NCBI GenBank assembly: GCA_964023205.1
Contig: OZ026844.1
Coordinates: 33,031,326 to 33,095,325 of the forward strand
Length of the DNA: 64,000 nucleotides
Source of the DNA: Lutraria lutraria
Taxonomy: Eukaryota; Mollusca; Bivalvia; Venerida; Mactridae
Reading direction: 5' to 3'
A program made the translations under genes and the position numbers. Position 1 is the stretch's first letter, and each line of letters opens with the position of its first letter. The notes under the pieces are model-generated. The model had not been told where the DNA came from and ran no database searches. It saw only the letters and a program-made list of their open reading frames with translations. Below are positions 22,801 to 29,700 of this stretch, in pieces.

Positions 22801-23945
22801 ATTTTCCATTCTCTATCTATGTGGAATAATCTAGAAATTAAAATTAGCTGAAGGAAGATTTTTCAGTCTGGTAAAGGCAGACTGTATTTTAAGCACTATG
22901 AACTCAATGCAATGTGATCATAGCTACATTTCATTTAAATAGATTTTAAGATTTTAAAGTGTTTTAAATTATCACATGACTAACATTAAAGACATAGAGT
23001 GATAAGTTTCATCTATAAAGTGTATGAAATATTCTACTGTCTCATTTACTCATTTCCTTCAGCCACCATTTTCCCGACAAAATGGGGATAATCTTACAAC
23101 AATATTATAAATGAATTCATTATAGCCTACCTAATTGGTGGACGGAAATGAGGTTTCTTAACGGTCTGTCTGGATACTTTTCGTTGGTTTGGTGTTTTTG
23201 AAGACTTGGGCTGAGCCGACCATGGTCTTATACTTTTAGGCTTTGTTGGCAAAATTCTAGTTGGAACATCATGAGCTGATGCTAAAAAGACAATTCATGA
23301 AATCAATGATTGTAGCATTACTTAGAAAGTAAAATTGAATATTAACAGTCAGATATAGATATGCTGACTCAGCTGATATAGGGTTTTAGAGGTGGAAATC
23401 CCTAAGTTGAGAAGTAGTCTATATGTTTCATAATTTTCTCACCTTTTTATACATGCTCATGTGCATACCCGGTACTCAAAGCTCCCACTACTTTTCCAAG
23501 ATGTAGTAAGAAAATGTTTTATTTTTTTATTATCTTTTGATTATCTACAGACATAGCAAATAATCATAATGTATGATACTTTTTTAAAAATTAAATTTGT
23601 ATACTGTTTGTGTGAATTTGAAAGATTCAACATCTTTATATATTCTTGAATTAAATAAATACGGTATGTAAAATAATGTATTGATATCATTATTTGCAGG
23701 AATTAATAAGTAAATATACATATCAAATCGTATTGCTGTGAAAGAAGTTTATAGTTAAAAAAGATGCTCATTCAATGCTCACATTTGGCTGAGTGAGGAC
23801 GAATATTACAATGCCGTCTGTCACCATAGTCAGTGAGATCTGAATCAATTGGTTCTGTATCTTGCGTTGGAAGACGAAACACAACACCGAGTGTAGGCGA
23901 CTGAGCTAGCTCAGAATCTGGATATTCAATTGTGGCATCCATCAT
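4718..23945 (-). CDS. LRRC74A: LRRC74-like leucine-rich repeat protein with C-terminal EF-hands (whole gene, 17 coding exons)
   Basis: Joined exons (minus strand, in order): 23945-23783, 23281-23131, 22771-22629, 21836-21630, 15788-15717, 15201-15092, 14522-14415, 13720-13627, 13198-13068, 12623-12537, 12003-11888, 11518-11440, 10937-10848, 6363-6259, 5939-5781, 5410-5349, 4850-4718. They total 2010 nt (669 aa), with GT/AG at every junction and compatible phases. Residues 1-245 are low-complexity, rich in Ser/Lys/Pro/Asp. Residues ~246-517 carry repeated units of the form LDLSxNxIGxxGAxxIAxxLKxN, the ribonuclease-inhibitor-type LRR, at roughly one repeat per exon. Residues 518-552 are a linker ending in an HGGVGGY motif that, from memory, follows the LRRs in LRRC74 proteins. 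Residues 553-627 hold an EF-hand pair. The family role is poorly known; no enzymatic residues are seen, so a calcium-responsive scaffold is inference. The A versus B paralogue cannot be decided. The gene lies head to head with the DUSP gene. Confidence 0.85.
4851..5348. other. LRRC74 intron 16
   Basis: AT-rich intron with GT/AG ends on the minus strand. No repeat or exon recognised in it. Confidence 0.6.
5349..5410 (-). CDS. LRRC74A: LRRC74 exon 16 (degenerate EF-hand 2, first half)
   Basis: Residues 606-625: KQLSTLVTELNHTNSSTMPY. The loop NHTNSSTMPYND (616-627, finishing in the next exon) sits where a paired EF-hand is expected but has Asn, Thr, Ser at ligand positions, so calcium binding is doubtful. 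Acceptor TTTTTCAG, donor ACAA|GTATGA. Confidence 0.75.
5781..5939 (-). CDS. LRRC74A: LRRC74 exon 15 (EF-hand 1)
   Basis: Residues 553-605. Helix SLIRLFSKFVKSHQTELRTS and loop DRDRNGALALDD (residues 580-591, with D, D, N at loop positions 1, 3, 5, Gly at 6, and Asp rather than Glu at 12), then helix MKMALKEAGF. This should bind Ca2+. Acceptor TTTGCAG, donor AAT|GTATGT. Confidence 0.88.
6259..6363 (-). CDS. LRRC74A: LRRC74 exon 14 (post-LRR linker)
   Basis: A 105-nt exon, residues 518-552: EIGISRENFHQIQELEAVKD then ITILHGGVGGYCRIS. Donor TCA|GTAAGT is strong. Acceptor ACTTAAG|GAG has a weak pyrimidine tract; it was chosen because it alone fits the phase-0 junction and continues LLSIE|EIG smoothly. 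Confidence 0.75.
6655..7006. mobile_element. 352-bp TTAA-flanked MITE in LRRC74 intron 13
   Basis: TTAA plus AGGGGCATACCCTACAACT at the left is mirrored by AGTTGTAGGGTATGTCCCT plus TTAA at the right (22 of 23 positions pair). TTAA target duplication with short TIRs is typical of piggyBac- or Kolobok-mobilised non-autonomous elements. Interior is AT-rich and non-coding. The superfamily assignment is inference. Confidence 0.78.
7980..8011. repeat. Short palindrome, copy 1
   Basis: CATACTTCATGAAC and GTTCATGAAGTATG face each other with one base between. A related, inverted and less perfect copy lies at 50452-50480. Confidence 0.7.
8462..8541. repeat. Foldback element, hairpin copy 2
   Basis: Same sequence and orientation as 3612-3704 with about four substitutions (for example TTCAACGC for TTCAGCGC). 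Arms GAGGGTTCA.../...TGAGCCCTC. Confidence 0.85.
9180..9203. repeat. Poly-C/poly-A homopolymer junction
   Basis: A run of about 12 C followed by 8 A. Read-length errors are likely here in any assembly. Confidence 0.8.
10345..10740. repeat. AT-rich degenerate short tandem repeat in LRRC74 intron 13
   Basis: Repeated aagaaataacaagtaataata-type units of 9-11 bp, purine-rich on the plus strand, for about 400 bp. The open minus-strand frames here are low-complexity artefacts of the repeat. Confidence 0.85.
10848..10937 (-). CDS. LRRC74A: LRRC74 exon 13 (last LRR)
   Basis: A 90-nt, phase 0-0 exon, residues 488-517: LNFNPLKDAGVAAILKAAEK then HPKLHLLSIE. Acceptor CTTTTACAG, donor GAG|GTAAAA. Confidence 0.85.
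11440..11518 (-). CDS. LRRC74A: LRRC74 exon 12 (LRR)
   Basis: Residues 461-487: NNRLNTKAAEYLSWGLSRNT then GLETLV. Acceptor ATTACAG|AA, donor GTT|GTAAGT; ends in phase 0. Confidence 0.85.
11888..12003 (-). CDS. LRRC74A: LRRC74 exon 11 (LRR)
   Basis: Residues 423-460: LEVLDMSWNGIGATGAEAFK, then NTTLKVLDLT. Acceptor GTTTCAG|AA, donor CAC|GTAAGA. Confidence 0.87.
12165..12255 (-). repeat. Fragment of the 'aaaggcca' MITE family (reverse orientation)
   Basis: ggccacccttggaaaagacaaaatg and ggtggcctttatttgg match the right part of the full copies at 59018 and 17515 in reverse. Ends are eroded. Confidence 0.6.
12350..12563. repeat. 42-bp minisatellite duplicating the exon 10 end and 5' splice site
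   Basis: gacttactgtaag (minus: CTTACAGTAAGTC) begins at 12362, 12404, 12446, 12488 and 12530, exactly 42 bp apart. On the minus strand each unit is about 28 nt of exon 10 end plus 14 nt of intron, so five near-identical donors stand in a row. Confidence 0.92.
12537..12623 (-). CDS. LRRC74A: LRRC74 exon 10 (LRR)
   Basis: An 87-nt, phase 0-0 exon, residues 394-422: ALNESLLDLDCSWNAFSFRG and AGSLISSLT. The donor ACA|GTAAGT lies in the first of five tandem 42-bp copies, each of which repeats the exon end and the donor. Read-through would stop at TAA in the fourth codon. Confidence 0.85.
13068..13198 (-). CDS. LRRC74A: LRRC74 exon 9 (LRR)
   Basis: Residues 350-393: GNQLTDSCAQYLIEGLKNNS followed by LTTLDLSNNTLGERAG, the clearest LRR in the gene. 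Acceptor TTGCAG|GG, donor TTG|GTATGT; ends in phase 0. Confidence 0.88.
13310..13500. repeat. Bivalve dispersed repeat fragment in LRRC74 intron 8
   Basis: acaagagtgccacaagaggt at the start, and a run of gacgctaatgcagacacacgctgacgcagac at the end. The layout resembles other low-copy bivalve repeats; no coding frame. Confidence 0.5.
13627..13720 (-). CDS. LRRC74A: LRRC74 exon 8 (LRR)
   Basis: Residues 319-349: NLSNNFIGKSGFAAICQMLE, then NTTLKMLYLS. A typical RI-type LRR. Acceptor TTTTTTCAG, donor TCAG|GTTGGA. Confidence 0.85.
14323..14443. repeat. 29-bp minisatellite duplicating the exon 7 end and 5' splice site
   Basis: ccag(g/a)tttgtgataaatg recurs at 14327, 14356, 14385 and 14414, 29 bp apart. 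Each unit is the last ~18 nt of exon 7 plus the start of its intron, giving four GTAAAA donors in tandem. Confidence 0.92.
14415..14522 (-). CDS. LRRC74A: LRRC74 exon 7 (LRR)
   Basis: A 108-nt, phase 0-0 exon, residues 283-318: a full LRR (TIDISDNYVEAEGAHYIAG) ending NNTFITNL. The donor CTG|GTAAAA lies inside the first of four tandem 29-bp copies. Reading on into the next copy meets TAA after ten codons, so only this first donor preserves the protein. Confidence 0.85.
14725..15005. repeat. 18-bp tandem repeat in LRRC74 intron 6
   Basis: About 15 units of aggtcatcatgtaaacaa with scattered changes. The open minus-strand frame through it (Met-Thr-Phe-Val-Tyr-Met periodicity) results from a period divisible by three and is not a gene. 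Confidence 0.9.
15092..15201 (-). CDS. LRRC74A: LRRC74 exon 6, start of LRR domain
   Basis: Residues 246-282. Contains IPVSYLQRHLGDKTLRMRHH and then YLGGNGTKPIAVALL, the first LRR-like unit. Acceptor CAATTTAG, donor TTG|GTATGT; ends in phase 0. Confidence 0.85.
15265..15425. repeat. ~55-bp tandem repeat, three units, LRRC74 intron 5
   Basis: gca(t/g)ggcaccaga units near 15289, 15340 and 15398; the last two, gcaggg(c/t)accagaatgctg, are 58 bp apart. Confidence 0.7.
15717..15788 (-). CDS. LRRC74A: LRRC74 exon 5
   Basis: A 72-nt exon encoding residues 222-245 (NIKEGRPIDPTGTIMYMDQC...), the N-terminal cap before the LRRs. Acceptor TTTTACAG, donor CAAG|GTACCT. The phase matches both neighbours. 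Confidence 0.8.
16150..16465. repeat. Degenerate ~19-bp tandem repeat, LRRC74 intron 4
   Basis: About 16 units of the type tgaataccagatatttcac with many substitutions and small indels. Confidence 0.8.
17515..17625 (+). repeat. 'aaaggcca' MITE family, right half
   Basis: ctgaataaaggtaacctgtc, then ggtggcctttattcacaggtttgactgt: the right terminal half of the element seen complete at 59018-59190. The left end is missing. Confidence 0.7.
17626..18904. other. LRRC74 intron 4, unannotated part
   Basis: AT-rich intronic sequence. No repeat unit, exon or RNA gene recognised. Confidence 0.5.
18905..19132 (+). repeat. Dispersed repeat B, copy 1
   Basis: Begins atgccccctcagaatgacct and contains cttgacctttgacctactg, aggttgtcatgaggaaccaa and (acag)n. 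It matches 45990-46225 over its whole length in the same orientation. Confidence 0.8.
20472..20650. repeat. 34-bp tandem repeat, about five units
   Basis: Units of gattcatattggtaaattt plus agatttttgacatta; the last two units have lost two bases each. In LRRC74 intron 4. Confidence 0.88.
20651..21629. other. LRRC74 intron 4, 5' part
   Basis: AT-rich intronic sequence up to the exon 4 donor. Nothing recognised. Confidence 0.5.
21630..21836 (-). CDS. LRRC74A: LRRC74 exon 4
   Basis: Residues 153-221. Acidic and charged; ends in DSDEYDTDLDIDDFVQ, an aspartate-rich stretch before the LRR domain. Acceptor TTTTAG|AA, donor CAAA|GTAAGT. A 5.8 kb intron follows. Confidence 0.85.
22629..22771 (-). CDS. 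LRRC74A: LRRC74 exon 3
   Basis: Residues 105-152. Serine-rich (SPAESVSSDTSS, TESSSKSEHRHS), with many possible phosphorylation sites. Acceptor TTCTGTCTAG, donor ACAG|GTAGGT. No recognised domain. Confidence 0.8.
23131..23281 (-). CDS. LRRC74A: LRRC74 exon 2
   Basis: Residues 55-105. Basic, proline-rich and probably disordered (runs such as PTKPKSIRPWSAQPKSSKTP). Acceptor CTTTTTAG|CA, donor AG|GTAGGC. Confidence 0.8.
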
Positions 23946-23952
23946 TTAATCC
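23783..23952 (-). CDS. LRRC74A: LRRC74 coding exon 1 (with 7 nt of 5' UTR)
   Basis: Begins ATGATGGATGCC at 23945, so two consecutive Met codons are available; the first is used here. An acceptor-like TTTGCAG ends just before 23952, so at least one non-coding 5' exon should lie upstream (not located). The exon encodes residues 1-54, an acidic N-terminus starting MMDATIEYPD, and ends at an AAAT|GTGAGC donor in phase 1. Confidence 0.8.
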
Positions 23953-24972
23953 CTGCAAATTAAAGTTTTGTCATTAAGTTTAGGTTTTCATACAATGAAC
24001 TATTGCATTGAAGTAACCCAAGCTTTTTATTGCCCTTCACAGATATAATAATGGAAAATTAAGCATCATGAAATGATCAGATCTTTTATCAAAAGGTTTT
24101 AATAGAATTCTTCTTCTTCATTTTCCAGTAAAGTGCATGGCTCACTCTGGAGCATCGACTGACAATTAAATGTTGACCTTTGTTGTAACATATGCATACT
24201 AAATAATGACACATTTGGTGACAAATTTACTATTAATATGGGAGTCTGTTCTTTCATGAAAATGTTTCAGCATTAATAGGGACACTAAAGTGTCATTGGT
24301 AGAGTCTATATATATAGTCCTACATGACATTAATATTAATTAAGCAATTTTCAGAATCGATTTTTTCAAGAATGAAATTAAAGAATGAAGTTCTACATAA
24401 TTATAAGGAATAAAGTAGATATGAATTACAAATTGTCTGAAAGAAATCATGCAGTACATTCTATATTTAACTAAAAATATTATCACAAATCGATCGTTTA
24501 AAGAAAAGCGTTAACTGAACTGTATTATATTTCGGATATATTATTTATCCGAATTCTTTGGCTCTGATTCAACGCATTAAAATTCAGACAAAAATATAAT
24601 GAATACATTCGCGATATATATTTAGGCTTCTTTCAATTTATCTGCAAACATCAATTGCCTCTCATCAGTGAATTCTTTAACATGAGATCAGTAACTTCTT
24701 TTTCATTTTGACAAGTACGTTCATCTCCAATGTAAACTTCATTCGGAATACTTCGGAAATCCTAACAAAGATCTGTGTCAAAAACAACAACAACAAGTCA
24801 ATGTACAGAGAAGGAAGAGGCCAATCCTCACTGATTGAAGATTTTGCACTAGTGTGAATACATGCCGCGGTACGATATCTATGTTCGATTAAGCGCGGTT
24901 TTTACCTACCACTACGGGTTATTTGACCATTCTACACCAAAAACTTCATATAATAATAGGTTGTACGGATAT

Positions 24973-25002
24973 CAAGGACTTGTATACGTTTATAAGTCCT
25001 TG
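24973..25002. mobile_element. Tiny palindromic element, copy 1 (30 bp)
   Basis: CAAGGACTTGTATA...TATAAGTCCTTG. The flanks carry CGGATAT on both sides (24966-24972 and 25004-25010), with one extra G on the right. Same ends as copies at 25337 and 36680. Confidence 0.75.
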
Positions 25003-25020
25003 GCGGATATGAAGTCAATC

Positions 25021-25058
25021 CAAAGACCTATACTATACATGTATAGTATAGGTCTTTG
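25021..25058. mobile_element. Tiny palindromic element, copy 2 (38 bp, perfect palindrome)
   Basis: CAAAGACCTATACTATACA followed by its exact reverse complement, flanked by perfect 7-bp direct repeats GTCAATC (25014-25020 and 25059-25065). It lies 18 bp from copy 1. Confidence 0.82.
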
Positions 25059-25336
25059 GTCAATCCGAAAGTGTACGATTGTTAGAAATGATAAAAACAT
25101 TTTTGTAACGGAGTTTTAACGGATCGATTATGCACGAGTACACATAAGGTTGGGGGACGCACGCGTGCGCGTGTACGGTCACAAAAAATATTATTAATGG
25201 GTTAATAGTAATTAATATAATAAGTATAGTGTTCATTCAATTATGTTAATTATATTTTTGTTTTGATTATTGTTATGGTCCATATCTGCTTTAAATGGTT
25301 TTCAAGAAATTTTGGTACCAACTCGGACCATATAAT

Positions 25337-25370
25337 CAAGGACTTATATACATACATATATAAGTCCTTG
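25337..25370. mobile_element. Tiny palindromic element, copy 3 (34 bp)
   Basis: 14-bp arms CAAGGACTTATATA / TATATAAGTCCTTG around CATACA, flanked by perfect 7-bp direct repeats ATATAAT (25330-25336 and 25371-25377). Its first 20 bases are identical to the end of the 506-bp element at 36680. Confidence 0.82.
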
Positions 25371-25859
25371 ATATAATGGAATAACTTTAGTACATAAATC
25401 ACCACATTTGTTTTTGAAAAAAATCCCAGAAAGGCATTCACATCATGCAAGCAGTATGCGTTATTACAGAGAGACGTATGTACATTATCTGGTTATTATA
25501 AATACATTTTCTGCTGTTGATGTCCAATATACAAGTTTGCTTATGGTGGAACGGATCGATTTCTGGGTTTGAAGAATAACCATTATACTTATATATATGA
25601 TAAAATTTTATTTTTATTGAATTAGAAAGAAAAAGTTTTTTATGACTTCTACTCATTTGAAAGTTCCTGATACAACCAATTAACTGTACCCAGGTTTCTC
25701 GTTAGTTACCGCTTTTATTTCATTTCATTCTCTTAGAAAATCAAATGGGTCAGAGACTCACAAACATTATCAACGAATGAAAAAATATAGGTGATGTTGG
25801 CAGAATTCGTCCACGAAAAAGAACGGCAGCCTCAGTTCTACAGTACCGTCAACGCGTAG

Positions 25860-26092
25860 CATATTTTTACAGTGAACAGACAAAATCGCGCCGACAGGAT
25901 GTGACGTTCGCAGTTATCTAGGACAACACGTCCTCGATTCATAATTAGTTCCAATTACGGAACATGTCGTCATAAAGTGGGCGGAGCTCTCGACCGTATC
26001 GTAGTCTGCAATGATTTGATTGGTTGCCGTTATTCGGATTGCGTTTGTTGTTTACCTGTCATATTTCACTGAACAAAATGGCTAAAGGAAGT
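25860..26092 (+). promoter_or_regulatory. Putative DUSP6/7/9 promoter
   Basis: The most GC-rich stretch of the intergenic region. Visible motifs: TGACG (CRE half-site) near 25901, GTGGGCGGAG (Sp1-type GC box) at 25977-25986, ATTGG (inverted CCAAT) at 26019-26023 and AGGAAGT (ETS-type core) at 26086-26092. Vertebrate DUSP6 is induced by ERK through ETS factors, so the ETS-like site is of interest, but motif matches this short are weak evidence. No TATA box is obvious and the transcription start is not known. Confidence 0.5.
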
Positions 26093-26377
26093 CGCTCTTA
26101 GGAGGCCGTTTGTTTAAACTTATGTAAATTTTGACTCTTCTGAGGATTTTTAAATCGAAACTAGAATGGATTAGTCTTCCCAAGGTGTTAATTAAGTGTT
26201 GAAAGGTGTTTGGACGGGAGACAATAATGGCAAACGCTAGTGCTAAGGTTTAATTTTTATGTGGTGTGTATACATGACTTGAATTCAGGTCACCGAGTCG
26301 ACGGTAAGAATTCAACTTTAAGATCGTGTTATTGTCTGAAAAAGTAACGCTCATTTCGATATATTTTATGTCAACAG
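26078..26377 (+). promoter_or_regulatory. uORF-rich 5' leader of DUSP, possible 75-nt intron
   Basis: Upstream ATGs with short frames: 26078 (MAKGSRS), 26166 (MD), 26227 (MANASAKV), 26259 and 26274 (ending at the same TGA), and 26368, which overlaps the main start out of frame. GTAAGA at 26303 and TCAACAG ending at 26377 could bound a 75-nt leader intron whose removal would delete the overlapping uATG. Which of these are transcribed is unknown. Confidence 0.5.
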
Positions 26378-26762
26378 ATGCCTTTTCAACTAACTGATAC
26401 AATCATGTCGGGTGACAATACAATTTCTGCTGAAACCGTTGTGGACGATGTAAAGGGTCATAAATGCATGTTATTACTAGACTGTAGGTCACAGGCCGAG
26501 TACAGCAGGTCACACATAAAAGGGGCCATCTCAATATTCTTACCTAGTTTGATGTTACGACGACTAAAAGCTGGGAAATTAAACGTCGGATGTATAATTC
26601 AAAACAATGAATCAAAAGAAAAATTTAACCGGTTATGGAAGACTCAGACTTTGGTTTTGTATGATGAGAAGCCGGACCCAGCTCTCGCCTCTCCAACAAG
26701 TGTCATTGGTCTTCTGTATAAGAAATTGAAGCAAGATGGTGCTAAAGCATTGTTTCTACAAG
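26378..26762 (+). CDS. DUSP6: DUSP exon 1 (rhodanese/ERK-docking domain)
   Basis: Residues 1-128 plus one base. Start chosen at [10 protein letters not shown]; an alternative in-frame Met10 (MSGDN) lies 27 nt downstream. Contains the docking Arg pair R61-R62. Ends FLQ, G|GTTCGT donor, followed by a 22.9 kb intron. Confidence 0.9.
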
Positions 26763-29700
26763 GTTCGTATAGATCATTTCTCAATACTTGTCACTCTTCA
26801 TAAAAAGTTTCTTTTAACGAAACTTCTCACAACTAAAATATTAATAACCATCCCCTGTATATTATAGACTATAGTTTCACGGTTTTTCCTTCTCTTGCTA
26901 GTAAATGTATTGTGTCCTTTGTAATTTAACATTAAAACAAAACTCATGTTCAGTATTTAGAAAAAAAAATTCTCTTCTACAGGGTTCTCAATAACAGCAG
27001 GCTGCAGGCCAATTTAGCCGCTTAGAAATGTGTTTGGGCCAGTTAGGAATCTCAAAAGTTCATAAAATATTCCTAGAAAATGCCCAGACCCCCCTAGCAG
27101 GCCTGTTAGTCCAGCCTTTGGGCCTGTTCGCCACAAACTTTTGAGAACCCTGACTTCTAAGAGAAAGAAATTTTCACTGAAAAAATAAATAGATCAACAT
27201 AATTATCACCAGTGATTATCTTAAATTGAAGACCAACTGAACAGGTATAGACATACAGAAGGCCTAGGCTGGAAAGTCCTACTCAGATATGGTATAATAT
27301 GTACATAGAAACTAATGTTATTTTCAGATTGAGCATGATGAGCATCATCAAATTTTGTATAAATGACAAGAATGCTAATGTCTCAGAATGTGATTTTGAA
27401 AGCTTTAATCGTGGGACTATTTTTTTCCCAATTGCTGAATATATCACTGTACGCAAGACCCCGTATTGAATTATGTTGCAGTACATATATGTTACTATGT
27501 AATGCTGTTATAACGTGATCACTTTGTGTACATGAAGTTCTGTATTTATATAATAATAATAATTGTGTACTGACTCATATAGGAAATTGTACATGTGTTC
27601 TGGATGACTTTTCTCTTTGTATTTCAGTAATTGTATCAACAAATTGTGCCATTATAATGTTTGTATACAGTATTAACTATTATCATTGACTTGTGATATA
27701 ATTATGAAAATCTGTTTGGCTAGAAAAGTCATGATGCAATATTCATAACAATTATCACTGTCGTGTTACTAGGGCCCTCACATTCACAGAATTTTACAAA
27801 TGTTAACAATCATACATGTAGAATCAATGAGTGAAATAGTTTGCCTATGGTTATCTGTTGTTTAACAGACTGACCAATCGGCAGCTATGGTCATTTCAGG
27901 GCCACTGAAGAGAGAGGGGAGGGAAGATACAGGAGAATTATATTATTATATATCCACTCTTTAGTCTTATTTTGAAGAGTTTTCCTATTTCTTTATCTTG
28001 CCCAGTGTAGTTGCACCGATAGTCCGATACATGCCTTATCCATTTCCTATGATTTTCTTTACAGAGTACTGGGCTCTGTAGTTGGGATGGGGAATACTGA
28101 AAATGTTGTAAACTGTAATATTATGTTTCATTGTTGCCAACTAGTATTAGGCAGGCCAGGGTTTTTAGGAAAAGGATCCAAAGCTGGTAGAAGGGGGAAA
28201 ATTACACCATAGGGGCAGATTTGGGGAATATGTATAATACAAATAGAGGAAAGAGTTTTTTTGGGGGAAAGGATAGCTTATTTTCCCAGGGGAGGACACT
28301 GTATATTGTGATAGGGAAGAACATTATGACTATGTTATTCATTTTGTTACAGCACACATCTCTACTTCATATATACACATGGGTTCAGTCAGTGGATCAT
28401 CTATAATTATAGATCAGTGGACTGTGATTTACATTCAAGCCTGTCATTTACTTAGTCTTATATAATCAAGCCATGAAGGAAAACAACTGTTGAACATCTT
28501 AAACAGTCTATTTATATTTACTTTAACTTCTAAAATCGAATGCCTTGTATACATGACTGTAAAGCCAGATAGTGCAAGTGGCCAGGAACTTTAAAATCTG
28601 TTCATATCTTTATCTGTATTTAAAACAATACTCGAGACCTTGGCTTTATTGGTGCTTGAAGCCTACTTGATACTGTGTGAGTGTGTGTGCTTATAATCTT
28701 CATTTCTTCATATCCTCTAAGTACAATAATTGTACATTTCTGTCCTATCCTGACTGTGTGTACAATAAACTTACATCATATCCTGTAAGTACAATAATTG
28801 TACATTTCTGTCCTATCCTGACTGTGTGTACAATAAACGTACATCATATCCTGTAAGTACAATAATTATACATTTCTGTCCTATCCTGACTGTGTGTACA
28901 ATAAACTTACATCATATCCTGTAAGTACAATAATTGTACATTTCTGTCCTATCCTGACTGTGTGTACAATAAACTTACATCATATCCTGTAAGTACAATA
29001 ATTAAACATTTCTGTCCTGTCCTGACTGTGTGTACAATAAACGTACATCATATCCTGTAAGTACAATAATTATACATTTCTGTCCTATCCTGACTGTGTG
29101 TACAATAAACGTACATCATATCCTGTAAGTACAATAATTGTACATTTCTGTCCTATCCTGACTGTGTGTACAATAAACTTACATCATATCCTGTAAGTAC
29201 AATAATTGTACATTTCTGTCCTATCCTGACTGTGTGTACAATAAACGTACATCATATCCTGTAAGTACAATAATTATACATTTCTGTCCTATCCTGACTG
29301 TGTGTACAATAAACGTACATCATATCCTGTAAGTACAATAATTGTACATTTCTGTCCTATCCTGACTGTGTGTACAATAAACTTACATCATATCCTGTAA
29401 GTACAATAATTGTACATTTCTGTCCTATCCTGACTGTGTGTACAATAAACGTACATCATATCCTGTAAGTACAATAATTGTACATTTCTGTCCTATCCTG
29501 ACTGTGTGTACAATAAACGTACGTCATATCCTGTAAGTACAATAATTGTACATTTCTGTCCTATCCTGACTGTGTGTACAATAAACGTACATAATATCCT
29601 GTAAGTACAATAATTGTACATTTCTGTCCTATCCTGACTGTGTGTACAATAAACGTACATCATATCCTGTAAGTACTATAATTGTACATTTCTGTCCTAT

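Noticed and set aside
26790..26803. Extension of DUSP exon 1 to the in-frame stop at 26803 as a short rhodanese-only protein
   Set aside because: The CAAG|GTTCGT donor joins in phase to exon 2 and matches the family's domain order; an intron-retained form cannot be excluded but is unsupported.
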